Below are positions 5,783 to 12,860 of a stretch of 19,313 nt of DNA, in pieces (position 1 is the stretch's first letter; every line of letters starts with the position of its first letter). The notes beneath the pieces were generated by a model. That model was not told the DNA's origin, did not search any database, and worked only from the letters and a program-made list of their open reading frames with translations. The DNA is from an uncultured Verrucomicrobiota bacterium. GTDB taxonomy: Bacteria; Verrucomicrobiota; Kiritimatiellia; CAIVKH01. A program made the translations under genes and the position numbers. Location: contig CALKUH010000060.1 of assembly GCA_937996795.1 (NCBI GenBank), positions 1 through 19,313 of the forward strand, read 5' to 3'.

Positions 5783-7306
5783 GTGGGCAAGGAGGACGTT
5801 CCAGTTTCGCCGGGGGCATGGGGAGGGCTGGTCAAGCGGCCGTGGGCCGGCATTATCCTCGTATGGCTGGCCTTCGCCCTGCCGTTCACCTTCCTCTACA
5901 CGGTCAGCCGCCGGGCGGTCGTGAATGAAGTGCGCCAGCATGCCCGGGGCGTTGCGATTGCCTCGGCCGCCGGCATAGATGCAGACCTCATTCAACAGGT
6001 GCACGGTCCGGATGGCGCGGGCTCGCCCGCGTTTGAAACCATCCAGCGCAAATTGCGCAAGCTCGTGGCGGACAACCCGGACATCCGCTACATCTACACG
6101 ATGCGGCGTTCCCCGGAACCCTTCGCGCCGCCGCATGCCTATGAATATGTTGTGGATCAGGCGCCGAGCGATGACAACGGCGACGGGGTCATCAGTCCCG
6201 ATGAAGACAGCGAGCCGCCGGGCACGCCCTATGACGCCTCGTCGCTCCCGGCGATGGTGTCGGCGTGGGAGCGGCCGGACGCGGACTACGAGATCACGCC
6301 CGATCCGCCGTACCCCGATCTCCTGTCGGGCTATGCGCCCATTCGCGATGCCGACGGCCGCACCGTGGCGATCGTGGGCGCGGACATCACGGCACAGACC
6401 GTGGCGCAGAAGACACGTGTCCTCCAACTTGTGATCGCTATGGTCTGGCTGCTGATCTGCATCCTGAGCACGCTGATCATCCATTTGTATTATCGCCAGC
6501 GCGACGCCTTCGATGAGATCAAACGCCTCAACGAGGAACTGGCCGCCCGGCATGAGCTGATCCGGAAAGCCAATCTGCAGCTCTCCGCGGCGGAGCCGGT
6601 CGAGGGCGCGCCCCTGCAGCCTTCGGGCGAACCGCGCCTGCTCAAGGACGTGTACTATTTGCGCGCGGTTCAGTCCGGACAGGCGCCGTCCGGCGTGTTT
6701 GACCTGGACCAGGACCATGTCGGGTTCTATCTCGCGACGATTTCGGGGTCCCCGGCCAGCACTGTCATGGTCAACAGCCTCGTGCGGATTGCGCTTTCCA
6801 CGCTGGTCCAACGACCGGACGCCGGTGGCGCCCCGGGAATTTATGTGGACCTCCTGAACCCCGCGGCGGTGTTGGGGCTGCTGGCCACGCTGGTGGCGAA
6901 GGAACTGCCCGCCGGAGAATCCGTATCGCTGCTCTACGGGGTCCTGAACATGGGCGACAACGAGCTGTCGATCGGTGTCGCCGGACGCACACTGGGTGTG
7001 CTGCGATGGCAGAAGAACGGCCGCGCGGAAGTCCTTGAACTGGCCGCGGGAGAGCCGCTGCGAGCCGGCGCGCCTGTCGCCCATCCGGTGCATCGCATCC
7101 CGACACAGGAAGGCGACCGCCTGCTCATTGCGGATACGGCGGCCATGGCGGGTGGGGCGCGGACTTCCGCGCAGGTGATGTCGTCGCTGATGGCGGGGGT
7201 CATGCCGCTGAAGGACCGGACGCTGCTTGAACAGGTGACCAGCCTGTCCGGCTACCGGGGCGTCCCGGCCAATTTGCCTGCCATGCTGGCGTTGGAGATT
7301 CGTTGA
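5783..7306 (+). CDS. Membrane sensor protein with EF-hand-like loop and degenerate PP2C/SpoIIE-like output domain
   Basis: The 507-residue protein has a short cytoplasmic N-terminus, a membrane segment (about 21-41), an extracytoplasmic domain (about 42-210), a second membrane segment (about 213-236), a coiled-coil-like linker (ELAARHELIRKANLQLSAAE) and a C-terminal cytoplasmic domain. The outer domain has the IRYIYTMRR and SGYAPIRDADGRTVAIVGAD strands of Cache-type sensors. It also carries DDNGDGVISPDE at residues 130-141, which fits the calcium-binding EF-hand loop at positions 1, 3, 5, 6, 8 and 12. The output domain, from about residue 285, follows the layout of RsbU/SpoIIE PP2C phosphatases (DLDQDHVGFYLATISGSPAS). 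It lacks the DVSGHG-type aspartate motif, so catalysis is doubtful. The start is GTG; no ATG lies nearby in frame. A pseudophosphatase that binds rather than dephosphorylates a partner is possible. The ligand is unknown. Confidence 0.7.
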   Translation: MGKEDVPVSPGAWGGLVKRPWAGIILVWLAFALPFTFLYTVSRRAVVNEVRQHARGVAIASAAGIDADLIQQVHGPDGAGSPAFETIQRKLRKLVADNPDIRYIYTMRRSPEPFAPPHAYEYVVDQAPSDDNGDGVISPDEDSEPPGTPYDASSLPAMVSAWERPDADYEITPDPPYPDLLSGYAPIRDADGRTVAIVGADITAQTVAQKTRVLQLVIAMVWLLICILSTLIIHLYYRQRDAFDEIKRLNEELAARHELIRKANLQLSAAEPVEGAPLQPSGEPRLLKDVYYLRAVQSGQAPSGVFDLDQDHVGFYLATISGSPASTVMVNSLVRIALSTLVQRPDAGGAPGIYVDLLNPAAVLGLLATLVAKELPAGESVSLLYGVLNMGDNELSIGVAGRTLGVLRWQKNGRAEVLELAAGEPLRAGAPVAHPVHRIPTQEGDRLLIADTAAMAGGARTSAQVMSSLMAGVMPLKDRTLLEQVTSLSGYRGVPANLPAMLALEIR

Positions 7307-7390
7307 GTGTAAGGATCGGCCCGGCGGCGCGACTATTTTGAACGCGTGCGTCGATCGCGCGTCCAACAACAAAACAAAGGAGTACCCGAT

Positions 7391-7969
7391 ATGTCAAAGT
7401 ACGCAGTTCTCGCCCTGGCCTTGGGCCTCGCGGCCCCGGTCGTCAATGCCGAAACCTATGAAATCGATGCGAGCCATTCCTCCATTGGTTTCTCGGTGCG
7501 CCACATGATTGTTTCCACCGTGCGCGGGTCGTTCGGTGAATTCACCGGATCGTTTGAGTACGACGCGGCCAAGCCCGCGGATACGAAGGCGTCCGCGGTG
7601 ATCAAGACGGCCAGCATCGATACCCGCAACGCCAAGCGCGACGATCACCTGCGCAACGAGGATTTCTTTGACGCGCCGAAGTTTCCGGACATCACGTTTG
7701 AGACGACGCGCGTTGAGGCGGACGGCGGGACCCTCACCCTGTTCGGCAACCTGACGATGAAGGGGGTCACGAAGGAAATCGCCCTGCCCGTTACGTTCCA
7801 CGGCCCGATCACGGACCCGTGGGGGAATGTGCGCGCCGGCTTCGAAGGATCGACCACGATCAACCGCCAGGATTGGGGTATTTCGTGGAGCAAGAACCTT
7901 GACGGCGGCGGCCTCGTCGTCAGCGACGAAGTGAAGCTCGAGATCAGCATCGAAGGCATCAAGAAATAG
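7391..7969 (+). CDS. YceI-family periplasmic protein
   Basis: The 192-residue protein has a cleavable signal peptide (residues 1-20, ending VVNA before ETYEID), so the mature form should be periplasmic or secreted. The YceI lipocalin-like beta-barrel pattern is complete: YEIDASHSSIGFSVRHM near the mature N-terminus, VRGSFGEFTG, IDTRNAKRDDHLRNEDFFD, FPDITFET, GNLTMKGVTKEIALPVTF, RAGFEGSTTINRQDWGI and VSDEVKLEISIEG. Members of this family bind isoprenoid or other amphiphilic lipids; the specific role here is unknown. The ATG at 7391 was chosen because AAAGGAG (7376-7382) precedes it by eight bases; an in-frame GTG upstream has no support. A strong terminator follows 20 bases after the stop, so this is probably a single-gene unit. 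Confidence 0.95.
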   Translation: MSKYAVLALALGLAAPVVNAETYEIDASHSSIGFSVRHMIVSTVRGSFGEFTGSFEYDAAKPADTKASAVIKTASIDTRNAKRDDHLRNEDFFDAPKFPDITFETTRVEADGGTLTLFGNLTMKGVTKEIALPVTFHGPITDPWGNVRAGFEGSTTINRQDWGISWSKNLDGGGLVVSDEVKLEISIEGIKK

Positions 7970-7989
7970 CCGGTTCACACCGATGGTAG

Positions 7990-8029
7990 AAAACGGGGTC
8001 CGCTTCGGCGGGCCCCGTTTTATTTTTTT
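7990..8029 (+). terminator. Intrinsic terminator after the YceI gene
   Basis: A 14-bp stem (7990-8003 and 8008-8021, one G-U pair) has a TTCG tetraloop and is followed by TTTTATTTTTTT. The GGGG/CCCC base and the T tract are on the plus strand. On the minus strand only a few T residues follow, so it would end the opposing TPR gene less well. Confidence 0.92.
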
Positions 8030-8054
8030 GGGGGGGGCGTGACCCGGGATCGAC

Positions 8055-9260
8055 CTACCGCTTGCCTGCGGTGGCATCCACGGAAATCAGCGGCTCCGCG
8101 GGCGGCTGGAGTTTCTCCGCCGGGACCTGTTCGTTCATGCGCTCGCGGGCGCGCGAGGCCAGTTCGTGTTCAAATTCCTTGCCGAGTTCCGTGAGGCGGA
8201 TCTCGCGGAAGGCGGGCTCGCGATAGATCTGGAACACCGCCCGGGGCGAGCTGAGCGGCTCCGCTTTCTCGAGGTACGTGATGGCCTGATCCAGGCGGCC
8301 CATCAGGGCGGAAACCGCCGCGGCGTCGAAGTAGAGCAGCGCCCAATCCGGCGCTTCCAGCATGGCCCGTTCGAGGCCCCGGATGGCGGCGTCATATTGC
8401 GCCTCCAGCGCGTCGAGGAAGGCCTGTTCGCGCAGCGCGCGGGCGTCGCGCGGGCGCAGGCGCAGGTATTGCTGGAGGCTGGCACGAGCGGCGACGCGGT
8501 CGTTGCGGGCCATGTGGCACAGGGCCAGGTTGAACTGGCTCGCCGGGAATAGCGGGTCGATCTCCGCCGCGGCGTCGAACAGGCTGATGGCGCGGTCCAC
8601 CTGGCCCTGGTAGAGCAGGGCGGCGCCGAGGTCGTTCATCAACTCCGCGGTGCCGGGGCTGCCCTGCACGGCTTTTTCGAGCGCGAGTTGCGCCTTGTTG
8701 AATTCGCGCGTCTTCAAGTAGACGCGACCGAGCTGTCCCCAGACCGCGCTGAGATGGGGCCAGACATCAAGGGCCTCCCGATAGCGCGCCGCGGCTTCCT
8801 GCAGGGACCCGGCTTCGTCCAGGGCCTGTGCGTGTTTCGCGAGAAAAATGGCGCGGCGTATGCGTTCGGTGTCCAGCTCGACGGTGGCCTGCCGCGCGAG
8901 GGACAGCCCTTGCGTGGGCGGGGGCGTCGATCCGGTTTCGACGCGTCCCGTGGCGGCGCCGCTGCCGAGCAGATCGGGTTGCGGATCCGTCGCGAGCTCG
9001 CGATCCCGCACGGCCCATACACCGTGGAGGGCAAGGATGCTGATGATGAGCAGCAACAGCATGCCGCCGATGACGATGCCAAAGGTGCGCAGGTTTTTCA
9101 GCAGGTGCTCCACGCCCGGTTGCATGCGCGGGCGCGTGTCCTTGGCCGATGCGGGCACAATCGGTTCCGGCGCCGGCGTGGAACGGGGGCGCGAGGACGG
9201 ACGCTCTTTGTGATAGAGCGAGCGCGGTGGGCCGGGGGGTGTTCCTGCTTCGGGTGCCAT
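8055..9260 (-). CDS. Membrane-anchored tetratricopeptide-repeat (TPR) protein
   Basis: The 401-residue protein has a Pro/Ser/Arg-rich N-terminus (1-50), one membrane segment (about 60-79, FGIVIGGMLLLLIISILALH) and a large C-terminal region of TPRs (about 120-330). Clear repeat helices include EAAARYREALDVWPHLSAVW, GQLGRVYLKTREFNKAQLAL, NDLGAALLYQGQVDRAISLF and FNLALCHMARNDRVAARASL. The topology is N-in with the repeats probably outside the cytoplasm, where they would hold partner proteins. The frame extends upstream to 9377, but that extension would run through the promoter-like TATATT. The ATG at 9260 (MAPEAGTPPG) is preferred. The gene is divergent from the acyltransferase gene with 203 bases between them. 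No specific complex can be assigned. Confidence 0.85.
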   Translation of the reverse strand: MAPEAGTPPGPPRSLYHKERPSSRPRSTPAPEPIVPASAKDTRPRMQPGVEHLLKNLRTFGIVIGGMLLLLIISILALHGVWAVRDRELATDPQPDLLGSGAATGRVETGSTPPPTQGLSLARQATVELDTERIRRAIFLAKHAQALDEAGSLQEAAARYREALDVWPHLSAVWGQLGRVYLKTREFNKAQLALEKAVQGSPGTAELMNDLGAALLYQGQVDRAISLFDAAAEIDPLFPASQFNLALCHMARNDRVAARASLQQYLRLRPRDARALREQAFLDALEAQYDAAIRGLERAMLEAPDWALLYFDAAAVSALMGRLDQAITYLEKAEPLSSPRAVFQIYREPAFREIRLTELGKEFEHELASRARERMNEQVPAEKLQPPAEPLISVDATAGKR

Positions 9261-9269
9261 GGAGCGACC

Positions 9270-9275
9270 AATATA
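9270..9275 (-). promoter_or_regulatory. -10-like TATATT before the TPR gene
   Basis: On the minus strand TATATT ends nine bases before the ATG at 9260 and no Shine-Dalgarno sequence intervenes. The expected leader would be only two or three bases. No convincing -35 box was seen. Confidence 0.35.
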
Positions 9276-9451
9276 GAAGAAGCCGCGTGCGTGCGCAAAC
9301 ATCCGTCCACGCCGACGGGCGGCGGATGCGCCAAATCGCGCATTTCCCTGTATCTTTAGCGAATCAGGAAAAATCAAGGCGTCCGCCCCCGCTCCGGGTC
9401 CCCGGCCTGCGTTTGTTTCGCAATAGAGTGGAGGCGGCGACCGTGCTTCGC

Positions 9452-9463
9452 TAGTGTGCGCGC
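9452..9463 (+). promoter_or_regulatory. -10-like TAGTGT six bases before the acyltransferase start
   Basis: TAGTGT (9452-9457) is followed by six bases and the ATG at 9464, with no Shine-Dalgarno sequence. It fits the same spacing as the motifs before 1490, 5084 and 5783. The -35 region is not recognisable. Confidence 0.35.
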
Positions 9464-10384
9464 ATGTACCGCCTGTTGAACGCCATTGCCCGCATCAGCG
9501 CCGCGCTTCCGTATGGCGCGGTGCGCGGAACCGGCATCGCGTTGGGCACGCTGGTGCACGCGCTGGTGCGGCGACGCCGGGCGGACGCGCTTTCGGAGAT
9601 GCAGCGCTGTTTTCCCTCGGAACCACGGGCGGCGCTTCGCCGGCGCCTGCGCCGTGTCTATCAGGGGATGGCCGTGAATTACATGGAGGTCTTTCGCTGG
9701 ATCGGCGGCGCGGCGGACGACCTGGATGCGCGGATTCGCGTGGAAGGGCTGGCGCATCTGGAAGAGGCGCGGGCCCGCGGGCGCGGTGTGCTGGTGCTGA
9801 CGGCGCACACGGGCAACTGGGATTTGCTCGGCCTGTGGGCGGCGCGGCGGACCAAGCTCACGATCATTTCAAAGAGCCTGCGCGGCGCCGGCGTCAACCG
9901 ATTCTGGATGGAGGCCCGGTCGCGCTGCGGACTGAACATCGTCCCGGCCCACAACTCCTATCGCGCGTGTCTTTCGGTGCTTCGGCGGGGGGAGGCGCTG
10001 GGGTTCATCCTCGACCAGAACATGACGCGGATGGAGGGCATCTTCGTTGAGTTTTTCGGGAAGCCGGCCTGTACGACACCCGGCCTCGCCTTCATGGCGG
10101 CCCATGCGCAGGCGCCCGTGCTGCCCGCGTTCATGATCCGGGAGCCCGACGGTTCGCATCGCGTGGAGATTCATCCGCCGATCGACCCGCCGCCGGACCG
10201 CGAAACGGCCACGCTGCATGCCGCGACTCAGCACTATACGCGCGTGATCGAAGATGTTATACGACGCCACCCGGACCAGTGGATCTGGATGCACCGGCGC
10301 TGGCGCACCCAGCCGTTGCCCGATGAACCTTCCGGCCCGGGCGGGGTCAAAGGAAACGAGCATGAAAAATTTGAATCAATCTGA
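9464..10384 (+). CDS. LpxL/HtrB-family lysophospholipid (lipid A) acyltransferase
   Basis: This inner-membrane enzyme is predicted to transfer an acyl chain from acyl-ACP to a lipid A precursor or a related lysolipid, at the cytoplasmic face. The 306 residues match the family length. The catalytic HX4D/E motif is HTGNWD (115-120), in LVLTAHTGNWDLLGLWAARR. Later blocks are ISKSLRGAGVNRFW, GFILDQNM (in place of the common DQ-N/D-G-type strand), EFFGKPACTTPGLAFMA and the C-terminal QWIWMHRRWRTQP typical of LpxL/HtrB proteins. Its last 23 bases overlap the start of the next small gene in another frame, so the two are probably co-translated. Whether the product is true lipid A or another outer-membrane lipid depends on pathway genes outside the window. 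Confidence 0.92.
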   Translation: MYRLLNAIARISAALPYGAVRGTGIALGTLVHALVRRRRADALSEMQRCFPSEPRAALRRRLRRVYQGMAVNYMEVFRWIGGAADDLDARIRVEGLAHLEEARARGRGVLVLTAHTGNWDLLGLWAARRTKLTIISKSLRGAGVNRFWMEARSRCGLNIVPAHNSYRACLSVLRRGEALGFILDQNMTRMEGIFVEFFGKPACTTPGLAFMAAHAQAPVLPAFMIREPDGSHRVEIHPPIDPPPDRETATLHAATQHYTRVIEDVIRRHPDQWIWMHRRWRTQPLPDEPSGPGGVKGNEHEKFESI

Positions 10385-10715
10385 AGACGCGTCGCAGGGC
10401 GCTGTGGCGGGCGCCGCGTGGTTCGCGCATGCGGGCACCGCGCTGACCATCGCCGCGGGCCTGAGTTTCCTTGTGGTCTGCATGATCCTGCCGCTGGTCG
10501 GAAAGGCCGGGGTGCAGACCGTGCACGCCTCGCAAAACTTCAACGCCTTCCTCGTCGCGCTGCTCGTCAGCCTTGCGTTGTCCATCGGCGCGACGGTTGC
10601 CAAGCTGGCGCGCCGCCACATGGATCACAGCCCGCTGCCGTGGCTGTCGATCACGCTGGCCGGATTGTGCCTGCTGCTGCTCGTCTCGCTCGCGCTCGGC
10701 CTGCTGCGTATTTGA
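10362..10715 (+). CDS. Small inner-membrane protein of unknown function
   Basis: The 117-residue protein has three predicted membrane segments (about 24-46, 62-80 and 94-114), the last rich in Leu and ending LALGLLRI. I recognise no family. The start at 10362 has AAAGGAAACGAG just upstream, inside the end of the acyltransferase gene, giving a 23-base overlap and probable translational coupling. That arrangement suggests a role in the same envelope-lipid step or its membrane environment, but there is no direct evidence. A Ser/Gln-rich polar N-terminus precedes the first segment. Confidence 0.75.
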   Translation: MKNLNQSEDASQGAVAGAAWFAHAGTALTIAAGLSFLVVCMILPLVGKAGVQTVHASQNFNAFLVALLVSLALSIGATVAKLARRHMDHSPLPWLSITLAGLCLLLLVSLALGLLRI

Positions 10716-10736
10716 CGCGCGCCAGCCTTTTTCTTT

Positions 10737-10764
10737 TTGCATTCCCGCGTTGCTTTGCTATACC
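10737..10764 (+). promoter_or_regulatory. Promoter of the OmpA-like gene
   Basis: TTGCAT (10737-10742), a 16-base spacer and TATACC (10759-10764), preceded by a T-rich run (TTTTTCTTTTTGC). Transcription would start near 10771, leaving a leader of about 37 bases that carries GGGAGG before the start codon. Confidence 0.55.
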
Positions 10765-10807
10765 CGCGCTACGTTGCAGCCGGGAATGCCGGCTCGCGGG
10801 AGGATGG

Positions 10808-12127
10808 ATGGACATGAGTATTTTTCGTCATTTGATGATGGGCGTCGCGGCGCTGGCCCTCGCCGTTCCGGGTGTGCGCGCGCAGGAGCGTGATTTGTTC
10901 GAGGAGGCCCCGTGGTACGTGGGTGGCGGCCTCGGCTACATGCACTATGAAGGCGACGAGCAGGTCGACAACGGCGTCTTCCTCGGTGGCCGCCTGGGGC
11001 ACGACTTCAACAAATATTTCGGCATCGAATTCGGCGTCGACTTCGCGCCGGCGCTTCAGGACGGTTCCTTCAAGGACCCGAACCGCGACCTGCTGGACAA
11101 GGACATCTGGGGCCTGCGCCTCTCCGTGGACGGCCTGTTGCACCTGCGCAACGCGCGCAACCTGCGCTGGGATCCCTACCTCTCCGCCGGTGTCGGCCTC
11201 ATGCAGTACGAAGAGGATCTCGAGGGGAACAACTCCGAGGTCGTGATGCAGGCCGGTCTCGGGCTTTTCTATCATTTCAGCGACGTGTGGTCGATGCGCT
11301 TCGACTGGCGCTCCGCGGTCGCGGGCGGCGACACGGAATTCAACCAGTACCTGTTCGCCGGCCTGAACTACCGCTGGGGCGCGGCGGTGAAGCCCGTGTA
11401 CAGCGTGTCGGGTGGTGAGATCGACAGCGATGGCGACGGCCTGCTGGATTCGGAAGAGGCGGAAATCGGGACGGATCCCTTCAATCCGGACACGGACGGC
11501 GACGGCCTGTCCGACGGCGAGGAAGTGCGCCTGCACAAGACCGATCCGTTGAATCCGGACACCGACTATGACGGACTGAAGGATGGCGCCGAAGTCCTGG
11601 TCTACAAGACCAACCCGCTGGATGCCGACACGGATGACGGCGGTGTCACGGATGGCCACGAGGTGATCGAGGACAACACCGATCCGCTGAACGGCGCGGA
11701 TGACCTGCAACTCTTCACGCTGCAGATCGAGTTTGATTACGACCGCGCGAACCTGCGCCCGCAGTATCACCAGGACCTCGACGTGATCATCAAGGTCCTG
11801 CAGCGCGACCCCGGCGCCACCGCTCGCGTCGAAGGGCACGCCGACAAGCGGCCGAAATCGCAGCATGCCTACAACATGCGCCTCTCGGAGCGCCGCGCGC
11901 GCGCCGTGCTCGAATACATCGCGAACGCGGGTGGCATCGATCGCTCCCGCCTGACCGCCGTCGGCTACGGCTTCACCCGCCCGGTGGCGCCGAACGACAC
12001 GGAATCCAACATGCAGAAGAATCGCCGCACGGAAATCTACATCCGCCCGAGCGGGCAGGCCGAGGTGCACACGACCTCCGGCGAGGCGTTGAATCCGGAG
12101 ACGGCCCAGCCCGTCGCCGCGCCCTGA
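10808..12127 (+). CDS. OmpA-family outer-membrane protein with thrombospondin type-3 repeats
   Basis: The 439-residue protein has a signal peptide (1-25, ending VRA before QERDLF). An N-terminal beta-barrel follows (about 27-195; alternating strands such as WYVGGGLGYMHYEG, YLSAGVGLMQYEED, and an ending NQYLFAGLNYRWG). Next is a calcium-binding linker of type-3 thrombospondin repeats (about 206-295; DSDGDGLLDSEE, DTDGDGLSDGEE, DTDYDGLKDGAE). The C-terminal OmpA domain (from about 300) has IEFDYDRANLRP, VEGHADKR, NMRLSERRARAVLEYI and NRRTEIYI, which bind peptidoglycan. It should tie the outer membrane to the cell wall, with the linker stiffened by calcium. GGGAGG at 10798-10803 precedes two in-frame ATGs at 10808 and 10814; the first is taken, but the second is equally plausible. 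The family is usually abundant in the envelope. Confidence 0.95.
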   Translation: MDMSIFRHLMMGVAALALAVPGVRAQERDLFEEAPWYVGGGLGYMHYEGDEQVDNGVFLGGRLGHDFNKYFGIEFGVDFAPALQDGSFKDPNRDLLDKDIWGLRLSVDGLLHLRNARNLRWDPYLSAGVGLMQYEEDLEGNNSEVVMQAGLGLFYHFSDVWSMRFDWRSAVAGGDTEFNQYLFAGLNYRWGAAVKPVYSVSGGEIDSDGDGLLDSEEAEIGTDPFNPDTDGDGLSDGEEVRLHKTDPLNPDTDYDGLKDGAEVLVYKTNPLDADTDDGGVTDGHEVIEDNTDPLNGADDLQLFTLQIEFDYDRANLRPQYHQDLDVIIKVLQRDPGATARVEGHADKRPKSQHAYNMRLSERRARAVLEYIANAGGIDRSRLTAVGYGFTRPVAPNDTESNMQKNRRTEIYIRPSGQAEVHTTSGEALNPETAQPVAAP

Positions 12128-12151
12128 TCGGCAGATCCAGATGAATGCAGC

Positions 12152-12177
12152 AAACCCCGCCGCTTGCGGCGGGGTTT
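12152..12177. terminator. Bidirectional terminator between convergent OmpA and repressor genes
   Basis: AAACCCCGCCGC (12152-12163) and GCGGCGGGGTTT (12166-12177) form a long perfect hairpin with A and T ends on both sides. It sits 24 bases after the OmpA stop and touches the end of the minus-strand repressor gene, so it can serve both. Confidence 0.9.
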
Positions 12178-12178
12178 G

Positions 12179-12850
12179 TTAGTTAACCGGCGTGACAAAA
12201 ATGCGCGCGGCCGCGGCGGAGCCCAACATGCAGGCGGCCGGCGAGCGCCCGTGGCAACGGACGGTCACCGCGTCGGCGCTCGCGTCGTTGGACTCGACCG
12301 TGATGGTCGCGCCGGGGACGAGGCCGTTCCGTTCGGCGAACTGGAGGAAGCGCGCATCGCTGTCGGCCACGCGCGCAATCTGATAGGTGTGGCCCGGTTC
12401 GCTGGCCGAGAGGGCGAGGTTGGCCTGTTGGGCGACCTCGCCATTTGCCCGCGGGATGGGCGATCCGTGCGGGTCGGCCGCCGGGTGACCGAGCAGCGCG
12501 TCGATGCGATCCAGCACCTTGTCGGAAATTGCGTGCTCCAATTCCTCCGCCTCCTGGTGCACCTCGGACCAGTCGAGGCCGAGGGTTTGCACGAGGAACA
12601 ATTCGACGAGGCGATGGCGGCGCAGGACGTGGAGCGCGAGTTGCTCGCCTCCGCGGGTCAGGCGCACCCCGGCGCGCGGCTCGTAGTCCACGAGTCCCGA
12701 GTCCGCGAGGGCCTTGATCATCGTGGTTACCGTGCCGGGCACGACGCCCATCGCTTCCGCGAGGCGGCCCATCGGCACGAGCGCCCCGGGCTCGCGCTGC
12801 TGCTCGTGATAGAGTCGCTTGATATAGTCTTCAACCGTGCTGCTCGCCAT
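12179..12850 (-). CDS. mntR: DtxR/MntR-family metal-dependent repressor with C-terminal FeoA-like domain
   Basis: This cytoplasmic dimeric regulator is predicted to bind Mn2+ or Fe2+ and repress metal uptake genes. The 223 residues comprise a winged helix (about 5-62; MGRLAEAMGVVPGTVTTMIK), a dimerisation domain with candidate metal ligands His79, Glu83, His98, Glu102, Glu105 and His106 (HRLVELFL; VHQEAEELEH), the GHPAADPHGSPIP linker, and an SH3/FeoA-like domain (about 145-223). Asp8 matches the MntR-type ligand (VEDYI). Position 11 is Lys where Bacillus MntR has Glu, so selectivity may differ. AGAGGA lies a few bases before the ATG. It is 10 bases downstream of the metal-export ATPase gene and very likely shares its transcript. 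The Mn-versus-Fe assignment is an inference, as is the symbol. Confidence 0.9.
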   Translation of the reverse strand: MASSTVEDYIKRLYHEQQREPGALVPMGRLAEAMGVVPGTVTTMIKALADSGLVDYEPRAGVRLTRGGEQLALHVLRRHRLVELFLVQTLGLDWSEVHQEAEELEHAISDKVLDRIDALLGHPAADPHGSPIPRANGEVAQQANLALSASEPGHTYQIARVADSDARFLQFAERNGLVPGATITVESNDASADAVTVRCHGRSPAACMLGSAAAARIFVTPVN

Positions 12851-12860
12851 GGCGGTCCTC

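Noticed and set aside
5639..7372. 577-codon minus-strand open frame opposite the sensor gene
   Set aside because: It spans three plus-strand features, is rich in Arg and His without motifs, and the plus-strand genes have clear domain structure.
10769..12070. 433-codon minus-strand open frame opposite the OmpA gene
   Set aside because: Antisense shadow. Its apparent repeats only mirror the thrombospondin repeats of the true gene.
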